Origin: Rhynchopus sp. YZ270_cl-10
Taxonomy: Eukaryota; Euglenozoa; Diplonemea; Diplonemida; Diplonemidae
DNA: 64,000 bases
NCBI GenBank assembly: GCA_964035575.1
Contig: OZ037865.1
Location: forward strand, 496,001-560,000
Direction: 5' to 3'
Position 1 is the stretch's first letter; each line of letters starts with the position of its first letter. Under the pieces are notes generated by a model that was given only the letters and a program-made list of their open reading frames with translations, searched no databases and was not told the DNA's origin. Below are positions 53,624 to 63,179 of this stretch, piece by piece. Both the position numbers and the translations under genes were made by a program.

Positions 53624-53658
53624 AAGATGACCCTAAGCCTCTCGCGCTTAGTCACCTT
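53624..53658 (+). repeat. Gamma hairpin (CTAAGC-CTCTCGC-GCTTAG)
   Basis: AAGATGACCCTAAGC and GCTTAGTCACCTT form a 12-13 bp stem with one A-C mismatch that would be a G-U pair on the opposite strand. This is the best gamma copy. Relatives lie at 32431, 42581, 58584, 61456 and 61873. Confidence 0.6.
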
Positions 53659-53949
53659 GTGGCATTGGTGAAAAGAAAAAAAAAACCATCCAGTGTCGGC
53701 TCAGTGAGAACAGAGATTCTCACTAACCATAGAGCATAAGGGAAAAAGCTTGTTCGATACGTGATCTTCAGTACCGATACTTAATAGAGAAGCAACCCAG
53801 GGGGGACACTTGATAAATCAGTGAAACCCCCGGTTTCGTGTGCGTGGGGAGGACCCGGTGGGGGGATAAAAAAAAACCTTCAAAGCAAAAAAGAAAAGAA
53901 AACTTGAAAAAGGTGAATGGGCAATCTCGTGCATCGCAAGAGAAAGAGT

Positions 53950-53996
53950 GGTGCAAAACAAATGCCTCACCGGGACACTGGCAGACGCAGATGCCG
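53950..53996 (+). repeat. Alpha hairpin past the ubiquitin-like gene
   Basis: ATGCCTCACCGGGACACTGG leads to CAGACGCAGATGCC. The CCGG/CTGG inner arms pair. It begins about 60 bases beyond the stop codon at 54060 on the gene's strand. Confidence 0.5.
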
Positions 53997-54059
53997 AAGA
54001 GTCTCCTTGAAAAGGGGGAAAAAAAAAAGTAATTTCTTGCTTGCCCCATGCTTCCGTAC

Positions 54060-56852
54060 TCACATCACTGTGCAGTTGCCGTCCTCAGTTCCCATAACGT
54101 TTGGTGGCGGGGTCAATTCGATCTTATGTTTTTGGGATAACTGGACGAATGTGTTCTGTGGGAGTACGAAGAGGGTTGAAAAGGGTGAAAGACAAGAAGC
54201 GAATGCAGCAATGCAACCCATTCGACCAACATACCTGAAGATCTGCCTTCCCACTGTCAGACACGTTGTATTTCCCGAAGAGGTCTGTGAAGAGCCGATC
54301 CTCAGCGTCCTTGTACTCTACAAGGATTCTGTCGATGCTCTCGATGTTTTTTGGGTTGTATTTTTGGTAAAACACTACAACCCGTGCACGCCAGATATCA
54401 CCTGTGTGTGATGCATATGATGGTGGTGGTGGGTTCCTTCCTTTACAACAACCCCTCTCAGACAATAGAAATATCACAAACGAAACGCTAAGATACTACT
54501 CCTCAACACTCCTTTTTTTGACGTTTTTCTCCACAAAACTCGACTCTTACAGTTCCAACCATGACAACCACGACACTCACGGCAAAGATGACGAAGATGA
54601 CAGTTACAAGAAGCTTTCCAGAAAGAGATCGGCCCCACCATCAGACCGGCCGACAAAGAGGCTCAGACGTGAGCTCTCAGTTGCGGAGAAGCTGTGGGTA
54701 TGTGCAGAGAGGCAGGCTGGCGCTTCAAAGGGACACCTCGCCGCAAAATACAACCTCGACCCAATGTCTGTGACCTTGATCTTGAGCAACGCCGTGGAGT
54801 TTGCGCAGATGCATGCCAACAGGAACATCAACATCGCAACGCGGAAGAGAGCCACAGGGGGAGGTCGCAAGGCGGCCTGGGCTCGTGAGGAACAGGTGGT
54901 GTCTGACAAGATCATAGCTTTGCGTGCAGAAAAAAAGACATGTCACCACTCGACTGGAAAACGGGGGGAAGATTATTTTCGTTGAACGCAGCCAAAAACA
55001 GTGTATGATATCTGAATTTTGGCGCAAGTGATTTTAAAGAGGAGAAAATAGTCGGTATCAGGCGATTAAACGTTGGCTTTATTATTCGAGTTTCTAATAA
55101 CACTACGTGTAAGGGAAAAAAAAAAACAAACCTCACCTCCAAACATACCAGCCTTGATCGCCGCCTCTAGCGCATCCTCTGCATTCAGTGGTGAACTTGG
55201 CTCCGATACTGGCGCTGTCACTGCCCCTCTGACCTCCTTTGATTCTTCCCCCTTTGCCCCTGCTGTGGGGGCTATGGATGGGGAGGGCGCCGCAGGGGGT
55301 GGGGCCGCGACGTCGGCAGATGGCGCAGGACCTCCTGCTGCTGCTGCCAGATCGTTGCTGAGGGGGAGCGGTGCTGTGAGAGGCGTGGCTACGTTGCCTG
55401 CGATAGTCTTGAAGACGGTAAGCACTTTTTGCGCTTCAACCACACCGCTGTCCAATCCGCCAAGGACGTCGAGGAGCTCTGTCTCGGATGAAGGGATGTC
55501 GTCCTTCTGAATGGCGTATGGTGCGCGCTTGCTGGTGAGGGAGAGGCGGAGCTCCTCGCTCTGCATCGAGGCAACGTTGTCCTGCGAGGAGAGAAACTGT
55601 GCGACCAGTTTGATGAGAACTGCGCGCACCTCGGTGATCTGGCGTTGCATAATGTAGAGTTCGCTCTCGCTGATGCCTTTGCAGGAGAGAACGTCTTGGG
55701 AAAGGATTTTGAGGTCAAAAACAACACGCAATAACGCTCCTGCAACCGGCAGGGTCTCCCCCAGCCGTTTTCTTGCCGCGTACAGGGAAGAGTGCAGCCA
55801 CTGCAACCGTTCGTAGAAGGCAAGCATCACACTGTTCAGGCCAAATTTGACCGCCCCCGGGGTGTCGACCAACGGCGAGGAGTACTCCCTGCACCGCCCA
55901 ATGAGCGTGCTTGATTCGCGCGGGGATGTTTCCTGTCTGGTGGTGGACGGTGTGCTGGTGTTCCTGAGGGAGGGGTTTTCGAGCTGGTTGAGGATGTGCT
56001 CTTTGTCCGAGAGGAGTGCCTGGAACTGCGCGATCTGGCGTTCACAGAAGTGCGACTCATCTTCTTCTCGGAGATACGCCAGGTTCTTCTTCAAGCTCTT
56101 GACCTTCCTCCCCAACTCCTTGACCAGGGAGGCTTTGTCTGTGTCCTCCAGCGAGTCGAAGTCGCTCACCCCCCCCTTCGCCTCCAATATGCTGTCGAAG
56201 CTGCTCAGCGAGTCGCCAATCACCTCAATGAAGTACGTCGCCTCAGACACCTTCCTGGAAAGGCGCAGCTCGTCGTCGGGCTTGATGCCGATTTGCTGGA
56301 AGGATATTTTGTCGCCCAGCTCCTTCCCTTTAAACGTCAGAATCTGTTTAGAAGAGGAAGAGACAGTGATTTGAGCAAGACCCTCGCAAGAAAATATCTA
56401 AAAGGTGACACCAAACCTATGGGAAGGAAGGACACCTTGCAAGGTACAATTCTTGGATTGGTGTTGCAGAATGTTGTGGTCAGAAAAAAATGCAAAATAG
56501 TGATAGCATGGGAGATGAAAGAAAGAAAGAAACGTCAGGATGAACCGTCTCCCGGTGCTTCACTCTTAAGAAGAAAAGAAGAAGAAAAAGAGAAGTTGAA
56601 AGTGCAAATGCCTCACCGTTCATCGACGGATGCAGGTACATGGAGAAAAAAAATGTTGGTGGGGGAGAGATAATTTGTAGAGGGCAATACCTGCTTCCGT
56701 GCCGGGACGCCAGTCTTCTCGGCCAGCTTCGGCTTGACGACTTCGGCGCTCAGTGTAGCGATGTCGCCCTTCACCTCAAGCGAATACCGCTTGCCCGCAT
56801 CCGTCACCACCTTGAGGAACCATTCCTTCCCAGACCCCGCAGCCTCACCCAT
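54060..56852 (-). CDS. Ubiquitin-like domain protein, four exons
   Basis: Exons 56852-56691, 55137-56343, 54235-54401 and 54060-54155 join in phase (introns 347, 735 and 79 bases, all GT-AG) to give 543 residues. Residues 10-85 form a ubiquitin-like fold: FLKVVTDAGKRYSLEVKGD, then across the first intron ILTFKGKELGDKISFQQIGI and PDDELRLS. The middle is helical and coiled-coil-like (KELGRKVKSLKKNLAYLREE), with an Ala/Pro-rich linker near 360-400. The C-terminal part reads VVVFYQKYNPKNIESIDRIL then EYKDAEDRLFTDLFGKYNV, a motif found in many protist proteins. A BAG-like co-chaperone is one possibility, but no clear BAG domain is seen. The start is ATG at MGEAAGSG; an upstream GTG is not used. 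Confidence 0.8.
54550..54985 (+). pseudogene. CENP-B/pogo-type HTH fragment in an intron, opposite strand
   Basis: Within the 735-base intron of the ubiquitin-like gene, the + strand is open and encodes RRELSVAEKLWVCAERQAGA, then HLAAKYNLDPMSVTLILSNA. This fits the N-terminal helix-turn-helix of CENP-B, Tigger and pogo transposases. A basic stretch, KRATGGGRKAAWAREEQVVS, follows as in the second CENP-B HTH. There is no in-frame ATG, but an acceptor (CTCTTACAG) lies near 54550. The DDE catalytic part is absent. It is most likely a remnant of a plain DNA transposon or one exon of a derived DNA-binding gene nested in the intron. Confidence 0.5.
56593..56636 (+). repeat. Alpha hairpin in intron 1 of the ubiquitin-like gene
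   Basis: AAGTTGAAAGTGCAAATGCC is followed by TCACCGTTCATCGACGGATG. CCGT/ACGG arms pair. It lies inside intron 56344-56690, about 50 bases from the 5' splice site as transcribed. Confidence 0.55.
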
Positions 56853-57086
56853 CTTGCAAAGGGGACGCTTCTTCACGTCCGTATCACTGTGTAGAGCCTT
56901 TTTTTTGGTTCTGCTGCCTGTTGTGTGATATCTATCGGTGTGTCCAAAATTTGTGTAAAACGATCAACCATAAAAAACCTTTTTTTTTTCCCGCTCCATT
57001 CTCAACTTTGAGAAAAAAAGCAGCCCCCCTGAGAATCTCTCCCCTCCTCCCTCCCCCCCCCTCTTCTCCCTTCTCCCTTCTCCCTC

Positions 57087-57716
57087 TCACCCCCGCCGCA
57101 GCAGGCACTCCGGGGATAGCACACACCGCACCAGGGTTGGCGGCTGCGGAAGCAACTCGACCTCGCTGTGCTGCTTGCGGATGGTCACACGCTTTGCTGC
57201 GCATCGCCCCTCTTCTTCTCCTCCTCCCCCTCCCCCTCCTCCACCACACGAAACAAGCAGGACAAACGCCTCTGGGGATTCGTGTATAATAACCCCTTTC
57301 TGCTGTACAGCGCCCAAATCTTTGCTCCGAACGACTGTGACAGTTGCGCCAAGGAGTTCCATTGTTGCGAGCGTAGCTGGGTCCGGTGCGCCGTTTTTTA
57401 GAGATGCGTTGAAATACACATTCCATAGGCGATTTAGTGTGGCAGCTGACTCGGTGTTAACATCTTTGAGGTTGTGTGGTGATCGTGGAGCACGTTGTAG
57501 GGAGCTGGCTACATGGCGTGCTCTGGTGGGTTTCTTGCGTTTTTTGCGTATAGCTGTAGTAGGTGTGGCCTTTGTTGCCACAAACCTCCGTATTCCGCTG
57601 AGCTGGTCTTTGCAGGCCCGGGCAATGTGATGCGCAACCCCACCCTTCTTCACATCGCAATACTCCATTAGCAAACCCTGTACAGCATTTGCCGCTACAT
57701 TGTCGTTGACATTCAT
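57087..57716 (-). CDS. POP4: RNase P/MRP subunit Rpp29 (Pop4)
   Basis: The single-exon frame encodes 209 residues. The C-terminal half matches the Rpp29 Sm-like barrel: ATMELLGATVTVVRSKDLGA, followed by QQKGVIIHESPEAFVLLV and, after a low-complexity Gly/Glu insert, KRVTIRKQHSEVELLP. This is the pattern seen in human POP4, where L-G-A-x-I-T-V-x-x-S-K and G-I-V-x-E-T begin the core. The protein binds the RNA of RNase P and MRP and takes part in tRNA 5' processing and rRNA processing. The N-terminal half is basic (RKKRKKPTRARH). The Gly-Glu loop insertion is unusual. It lies 234 bases upstream of the ubiquitin-like gene on the same strand. Confidence 0.85.
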   Translation of the reverse strand: MNVNDNVAANAVQGLLMEYCDVKKGGVAHHIARACKDQLSGIRRFVATKATPTTAIRKKRKKPTRARHVASSLQRAPRSPHNLKDVNTESAATLNRLWNVYFNASLKNGAPDPATLATMELLGATVTVVRSKDLGAVQQKGVIIHESPEAFVLLVSCGGGGGGGGGEEEGRCAAKRVTIRKQHSEVELLPQPPTLVRCVLSPECLLRRG

Positions 57717-57942
57717 TTTTTTTTCTTTTGAATCTGAGATTTTCTGGGATAAACAATATAACCCTCACCCCCAAATAGGGGGGGGTGTATTTCTGTGGGA
57801 GGTTTTGTTGCTTTAATTTTGTTTTTTTTGATAAATTGTTGGAGTAGTGTAGTTGCCTCGCTTGTGTTGCTCTCCACTGTAATTTTTTTTGGGGGGGTGG
57901 TTTATGGTAGGTGGAATGGGTTTAGCTGAGGGAAGAGAAAAA

Positions 57943-58069
57943 TAGTAACTCTGATAGGTAAAAGGAAAGGTTTTTTCCGTTGATTGCTCAATTACCCTGT
58001 TGGAGAGAGGGGGTGATTGGCGACCGTATCTGAGGAACTATTTCTCCTTTAAGCTACGCTTGTAGGTAT
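57943..58069 (+). ncRNA. Structured dispersed repeat (zeta), copy 2
   Basis: It is about 95% identical to 31295-31424 over its full length, the difference falling mainly in a loop (GGAGAGAGGGGG here). The stem CAATTACCC / GGGTGATTG and the blocks GGCGACCGTATC and ACTATTTCTCCTTTAAGC are unchanged. Confidence 0.5.
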
Positions 58070-58583
58070 AAAAACAAATGTCTTTTTTATTTTTTGCAAA
58101 TGCTCATAATAGCGAAGGGCTGGAAGAGAAGCCATTCAAAGAGGGTTCGGGTGGGGGAGAAGTACATCCCCCTTTTCGAAAAGAATTCGCAACACGGTTC
58201 GATTTCAGAACAAAAGGGCTGATGAAGGGGTAAGAGCAATACAACACGCTTGGTTCAAAAAAAAAAACTTCACTTCGTTATCCAAGAGTCCCAACTCACA
58301 AAATGACCCCTTTGGAGGTAACCCTTTTCCAAGAAAAAAAGAGAAAAGGGTGGGGGGAAAAACTAAAAAAAAAAAACACCACGCGCATACTGGGCAATAT
58401 TCCATTGAAGAACTACCCGTACGTTCAAATACACACTTAACAAGAACACCACTCGTTTTCTACCCACGGGTGGGAGGGGAGGGGGGGAAAAAAACTTGAA
58501 AAAAATGAATTGTGCCTCACTGTGCACATCCATCTGGGGGAGAAACTGTTTTTTTGTTTTTGTTTGTTTTTTTTTTTGTTTTC

Positions 58584-58612
58584 TAAGATGATCCTGAACC
58601 TCACAGTCATCT
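58584..58612 (+). repeat. Gamma hairpin, fully paired outer arms
   Basis: AAGATGA and TCATCTT are perfect complements here, whereas other copies have an A-C pair at the fourth position. Confidence 0.55.
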
Positions 58613-59610
58613 TAAACAAAAAAAATGGCTAGCATATTTCTTTTCGTTGGTTGGTTAGCACTAAAACCCCTACCGCTATCCCCTACCCTACCCACCCACC
58701 CGGTTCATTGTTCGTATGCTGCAAAGAGATCATAAGGATATGGTCAAAAGAACGGTCACAATAGTACAAAACAAAGAGAAGTTGAGAGCACAAACGCCTC
58801 ACCCGGACAACCGGGCGGACGCAAGCACACTACAAAGGAACTTATACTGCCTGATTTTTACCCCACATACAGTATCGTATAGGGCTGAAAAGGACGGAAA
58901 AGGAACGGATAGCAGCCTGTATGTGGCCTGTATGCACCAAAAACGCACTTTTTGCACTGTACGCGAATACGCGGGGTATAAATCAGATGGTTATAAGATG
59001 AATGTACACCCTCTCTACGCACGTCTTCAGCACTATCGTTACCATGATGGAACCAAAACACAGAAGGGGAAATAACACTGGGGATTTTTTGATCAGTATG
59101 AGAGAGAAATAATCCCAAAAACTCACCAAAGTATTTGCGTTTACCCCAACTGTGTTTTTGGTGACCTACTCCAAAAGAGCCTCGTTTGAAACAAAAGGTT
59201 CGGTTTTTTTTTTTTTTTTGAATAATTGCTCAGCATTTTGCCATTACAAACCCTTCTTTGGATTGATCCGTGATTTTTCTGAAACTCGGTACATTTATCG
59301 AGTGAAACAAAAAAAAAAGAATAATTTGGGTGATCCTAAACCTTGTACTCAACTCACCTCAACAAGAGTAGTTATCACTTTTTTTTTTCTTTACAATACA
59401 TAATTATCGTCGAATTTTCGTGAGACACCAACCAGATGCCCTCTACTCGAAAATCATTTCACTTTTTTCTTTTTTTTTTCGCCTCTTTTGCATTTTTCCC
59501 TCCCCCATTTTCCCCTCCCCTCCCCTACGTTTCCTTTTTCCACACACGACATATTTTTTTTTGAATATTTTGATAACGCATAGAGCCTGCGCTTTTTGCT
59601 TTTTTTTTTT

Positions 59611-59656
59611 GAAAAATTGCTGGAGTGGTGTCGTTGCTTTGTGTTTTTCCACTACA
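59611..59656 (+). repeat. Delta hairpin just past the WD40-type gene
   Basis: TGGAGTGGTG and TTCCACTACA pair across TCGTTGCTTTGTG. It ends 27 bases beyond the stop codon of the gene transcribed from the opposite strand. Confidence 0.5.
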
Positions 59657-59682
59657 TCTCTCGGGGGGAAAAAATCTCATAT

Positions 59683-60870
59683 TTATGACTCGACTTCTTC
59701 ATTGCCTTTGTTGACAGTTTCGCCTCCGATGAGGGTTGATGTCTCACCGTGGTGAGTGACAATGGATGAGGGGGCAGACGCTGCTGCAGCTGCGTCCCCT
59801 TGAAGTGCAGTGCCCCGCTCATACCCAAACTTCCTTGTTGAATAGAACGCAATCACCGCCATGATCAATCCGATCACCACAATAATCACGATGATTGCGG
59901 TGTAGTTCTTTGCGTCATCGTGCTTTTCGTGGGTTGGGGCAGGGGTGGCGGGGGGGATTGTTGCATTCCAGACCAAAATATTGCTTGCACAAGACACAAT
60001 CACACTACCATCCGGCGAATACTGCAGATCCGCAACGTCAGAGGTGGACCCTCCACCCAACGCAAGCACCGCATCGGACGCACCTCCGGTGAACAACCTG
60101 ATCACATTATCGTTCCCTCCAGTCGCCACCACTTCGCCATCTGGGGAAAACCGGGCAACGGTCACACGGTGGTCATGGTGGTACTCTGTATTGCCCGATG
60201 CAGAGTACACTGTCGCGGTCTGCCCGGAGGCAACGAGGTAGGTATCGGGGTCCTTCGGGTGGTATTCAATCGAGGTGACCACATCGGAGACGCGAGCGGA
60301 GAGGTCTGCGATCTGGGTGCCGTTCATCCACCATTCGAATAGGGTGGCGTTGCCTCCGGTCATGACCTTTTTGTTGTCGGGGCTGAACGCGAGGGAGTAG
60401 ACCTTTGGGTTTGTTGTAAAGTTCTGCTGCACTGCGATGGTGCCGTCTGAGGTGTCGAAGATCCATAGACCCTCCGAAGCGCAGGAGAGCTCAGAGCCGC
60501 TGGGGGTGTATTGGCAGTCGAGGTTGAGCTCGCCAGGGGTAGGGAGTTCGAAGCGGACGTCGCCTGAAGGCAGGTCAAGGATCTTGATGCTCTCGCTGGC
60601 GAAGCCGACCAAGACGGAGGTGGCGTCTGGTGCGTACGCCACAGAGTTGATCGCGTCCTCGGTTGAGAACGACGCCAGCTTCGCCCCATCGGCCAGGTTG
60701 TGCATCTCAATCGTCTTGTTCTTCCCGCCGCTGACCACCTTCGTGCTGTCCGCAGAAATCGAAACACTCTCAATAGCATAAAATTCGTGTCCCGGGATCT
60801 GGACGAGGCACCGTTCATAAGGGCACGAAGCAGCGAGTGCGCATAATGCAACCACGGTGGTGGGGAGCAT
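59683..60870 (-). CDS. WD40/propeller-type I membrane protein
   Basis: The start MLPTTVVALCALAASCPYER gives a signal peptide and 395 residues; an upstream open extension lacks one. Residues about 30-315 contain WD-like blades such as ESVSISADSTKVVSGGKNKT, YSLAFSPDNKKVMTGGNATL and VTVARFSPDGEVVATGGNDN. A short Pro-Thr linker leads to one membrane span, YTAIIVIIVVIGLIMAVIAF (about 322-343), and a cytoplasmic tail with STLIGGE. N-x-T/S sites (NFT, NAT) occur in the blades, supporting lumenal exposure. WD40 propellers are usually cytosolic, so a secreted, membrane-anchored one is unusual. Function is unknown; a surface or endomembrane scaffold is likely. Confidence 0.8.
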   Translation of the reverse strand: MLPTTVVALCALAASCPYERCLVQIPGHEFYAIESVSISADSTKVVSGGKNKTIEMHNLADGAKLASFSTEDAINSVAYAPDATSVLVGFASESIKILDLPSGDVRFELPTPGELNLDCQYTPSGSELSCASEGLWIFDTSDGTIAVQQNFTTNPKVYSLAFSPDNKKVMTGGNATLFEWWMNGTQIADLSARVSDVVTSIEYHPKDPDTYLVASGQTATVYSASGNTEYHHDHRVTVARFSPDGEVVATGGNDNVIRLFTGGASDAVLALGGGSTSDVADLQYSPDGSVIVSCASNILVWNATIPPATPAPTHEKHDDAKNYTAIIVIIVVIGLIMAVIAFYSTRKFGYERGTALQGDAAAAASAPSSIVTHHGETSTLIGGETVNKGNEEVES

Positions 60871-61026
60871 GGTAAGGTGGGGCCTGTTGTGTCTTTGTGT
60901 GTACCTCTGTGAAGGGAGGGGTGGGGTTGCTCGATTGTGGATATTATTTGTGTCGTGGGGGTGAAATAAAAGTTGAACTATGAATGTCCGGGCCAAAGTC
61001 ATGAGCTGAAGATGAGACAAAAATGA

Positions 61027-61269
61027 TTGTTTACTCTTTTTTTTGACTATGATTTACAGAAGGCCTGGAGACCGCACAACCTCGATTTTTGGAGTCGGGT
61101 AACAAAAAGAAGCGTGTGTGCAGAGGACGCGATCTTTCACACCCCACACACACGCCTGCACGTGAAGGGACACACCAGGGTTCCGCCGCACATCTTTAAT
61201 AAAACTGTCACAACTGGGAAGGCTGTGGTTGCTGTGTACCCCTGTCTCAGTGAAGACCTTCTACAATAG
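61027..61269 (+). CDS. Possible + strand terminal exon
   Basis: After a TTTACAG acceptor the + strand is open: RPHNLDFWSRVTKRSVCAED then FNKTVTTGKAVVAVYPCLSE before a TAG. Composition is coding-like, yet no start or upstream exon is visible and no family was recognised. It lies 150 bases upstream of the WD40-type gene's start, so it may belong to its promoter instead. Confidence 0.25.
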   Translation: MFTLFFDYDLQKAWRPHNLDFWSRVTKRSVCAEDAIFHTPHTRLHVKGHTRVPPHIFNKTVTTGKAVVAVYPCLSEDLLQ

Positions 61270-61455
61270 GCTTCAACTACGAAGAAGTAACACAGCACCA
61301 AATGAAAGAATGTTCAGATGTCTATAGTGAATCGGCATTTTGTGGATACACACCTGCACAGTGACAATAGCCTTCAGCCTAGTTCATGAAAGACACTCAC
61401 ATGGGAGAAAAAAATGCGTGATGTGCTGCACATACAAAATTCAGAGAAAGGCTTA

Positions 61456-61490
61456 TAAGATGAACCTAGCCTCGCGTGCTTAGTCACCTT
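61456..61490 (+). repeat. Gamma hairpin
   Basis: AAGATGAACCTAGC and GCTTAGTCACCTT pair around CTCGCGT with small bulges. Confidence 0.5.
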
Positions 61491-61872
61491 ACTCACAATC
61501 GTTGGCAGTAAAAGCGGGTGCGTCATAGCTGCAACACTGACGACGGACGTAACAACATGCCACCAAGTGATGCGTCACGAAGTTGTACGTAGAAAACATT
61601 GTGGAGGAGAATTAGAAGCAAACGAAAAACATAAAACCTGAATATGCCATGTCAAGGAGAGTACAACTGTTCAAGTGACCAAACATACTCAAAAAAAGGG
61701 GGACAGAAAAAACTTGTATCTAGACCACGAGACGTTCCAAAGTCAGGGCGCGAACACGTCACACCAGATATCTGGACGCTGTCCCGCGGGGCAGAAACAA
61801 TACAACGTTGATTAACAATCAACAAGAAAACAAAGGTGGTGACATCGCAAAGTAAACAAAGAAAGGTTTATT

Positions 61873-61912
61873 AGATGATCCTAAGCCGTCTCAGACCTCA
61901 GCAGACTCCGTC
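61873..61912 (+). repeat. Gamma hairpin, diverged, past the four-span gene
   Basis: GATGATCCTAAGCCGTCTCA continues GACCTCAGCAGACTCCGTC. The arms are weaker than in other copies. It lies about 45 bases beyond the stop codon of the gene on the opposite strand. Confidence 0.4.
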
Positions 61913-61956
61913 ATGTGCACTTCTTTCGCCTCAACGTTCGCAGGAGCTGCACAACA

Positions 61957-62697
61957 TCAGATTACCTCAGCCTCCACATCAGCAGTGTTATCTGTTTCGT
62001 AAGCCTTCACATCAGCAGCAGCAGTCCACCCACCAGTGAGGAAGAAGAGGAAGCAGTTCACAAAACCGAGCCCAGCCGCAACAAAGATGAACGGAATCCC
62101 GTAGTTCAGGGAGCACTCAGAGAGGGAGTGGTTGGCATCACTCGAGTGGAACAAGACCCGAGAGTACACATAGTCACGATAGTGCCCTATGAGGTTCTTG
62201 TTCACTTGATCGAAGACGACGTTCCTGTGCACTGCACCCAGCAGGATTGATCCGCAGATCACTGCGAACAACGCACCAAACAGGTGGATGAAGCCAGCAA
62301 ACCTCCCAACACCCTGCGGCACCACACCCACAAACTGTGCAACGTGCACACACGACGCAGCGAAGAACGTGATTACAGACAGAATGGCAAACGCCTGCGC
62401 TGACTCAAAGAGACTGTTCACCTTGATCAGGTCCTTCGTCTCAATCCTCTCTGTTTGGGAAGCGTCACCTATTGCTACCGTAAGCTTACCGATGAACAGC
62501 CCTGTCGACGGCATAGGAAACTCAGTCAACACAGGCAGCGGCCAGGAGGCGGTAATGGGGCGGTTGAGGGTCAGAGTGCAGGACTTCGTCACACTGTCCT
62601 GTGTGGCAGAAGTTGCAATGATGAAGCCAATCGCAGCAGCACTGAATATCAGAATCACTACGCGTGCAATGACATCCATTGTTACAAATATGGGCAT
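61957..62697 (-). CDS. Four-span membrane protein
   Basis: The frame encodes 246 residues (MPIFVTMDVIARVVILIF; a second Met at 7 is an alternative start). Four hydrophobic spans are clear: about 9-31, 103-123 (FAILSVITFFAASCVHVAQF), 133-155 (GFIHLFGALFAVICGSILLG) and 202-225 (GIPFIFVAAGLGFVNCFLFF). A 70-residue loop follows span 1, as in claudin/PMP22 and amastin-like tetraspans, and a shorter loop with NHS and paired Cys precedes span 4. The acidic C-terminus (DNTADVEAEVI) is cytoplasmic. Sequence motifs do not settle the family. Confidence 0.75.
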   Translation of the reverse strand: MPIFVTMDVIARVVILIFSAAAIGFIIATSATQDSVTKSCTLTLNRPITASWPLPVLTEFPMPSTGLFIGKLTVAIGDASQTERIETKDLIKVNSLFESAQAFAILSVITFFAASCVHVAQFVGVVPQGVGRFAGFIHLFGALFAVICGSILLGAVHRNVVFDQVNKNLIGHYRDYVYSRVLFHSSDANHSLSECSLNYGIPFIFVAAGLGFVNCFLFFLTGGWTAAADVKAYETDNTADVEAEVI

Positions 62698-63170
62698 GTT
62701 TCGTGTGTTTGGTTCCGTAGAGGTTCAAGCTGTGGTGTGTTTCTGGAAAAAAAGCAGGTTGGTGTAGCGCGGTGTTTCTGAGAGACAACAGTGTAACGTA
62801 TCTAATCAAAACGCGACAGAGTAACTGCTTGTCCGTGGGTTGTCGAAATAGAGCAAAAATAGATGGGGGTATTCCTTTTTGCACAATGTTTGCGAATTTC
62901 TACGTTTTTTTTTATATTGAGATACAATGGGTAAAATTTTATATGTTGCTAAACACAGGGAAGTTCCTAAGTGGGACCGAGAACATGAAATTCTGGATTT
63001 TAGTTTTTTTTTCCTTTTTTTTTTCCCTTTTTTTCCTTAGGGGGCTTTCTTGTGGTTTCTGGTGGGTTTCACTGTAGGTGACACACCACCAGTGTGGTGA
63101 AATGGTCGAAACTCTCAAAAGCAAGAGTTTTCAGGGGGCAAGAAAAAAAAATTGACAACAAAATCCTTCA
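62698..63170. other. Upstream region of the four-span gene
   Basis: An open - strand frame continues upstream of the start codon but is not protein-like. The rest is T-rich. I see nothing else. Confidence 0.5.
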
Positions 63171-63179
63171 CTGTCCAGG

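Larger units (their letters stand above)
57717..59682. other. Spacer between Rpp29 and the WD40-type gene
   Basis: It carries, in order, delta (57832-57884), zeta (57943-58069), beta (58495-58536), gamma (58584-58612), alpha (58781-58828) and delta (59611-59656) elements, all in + orientation. A 119-codon + strand ORF at 58716 overlaps the alpha hairpin and has no family features, so I do not call it. Confidence 0.6.

Noticed and set aside
58716-59075. 119-codon + strand ORF
   Set aside because: It runs through an alpha hairpin repeat and has no domain, no signal of splicing and no conserved copy.
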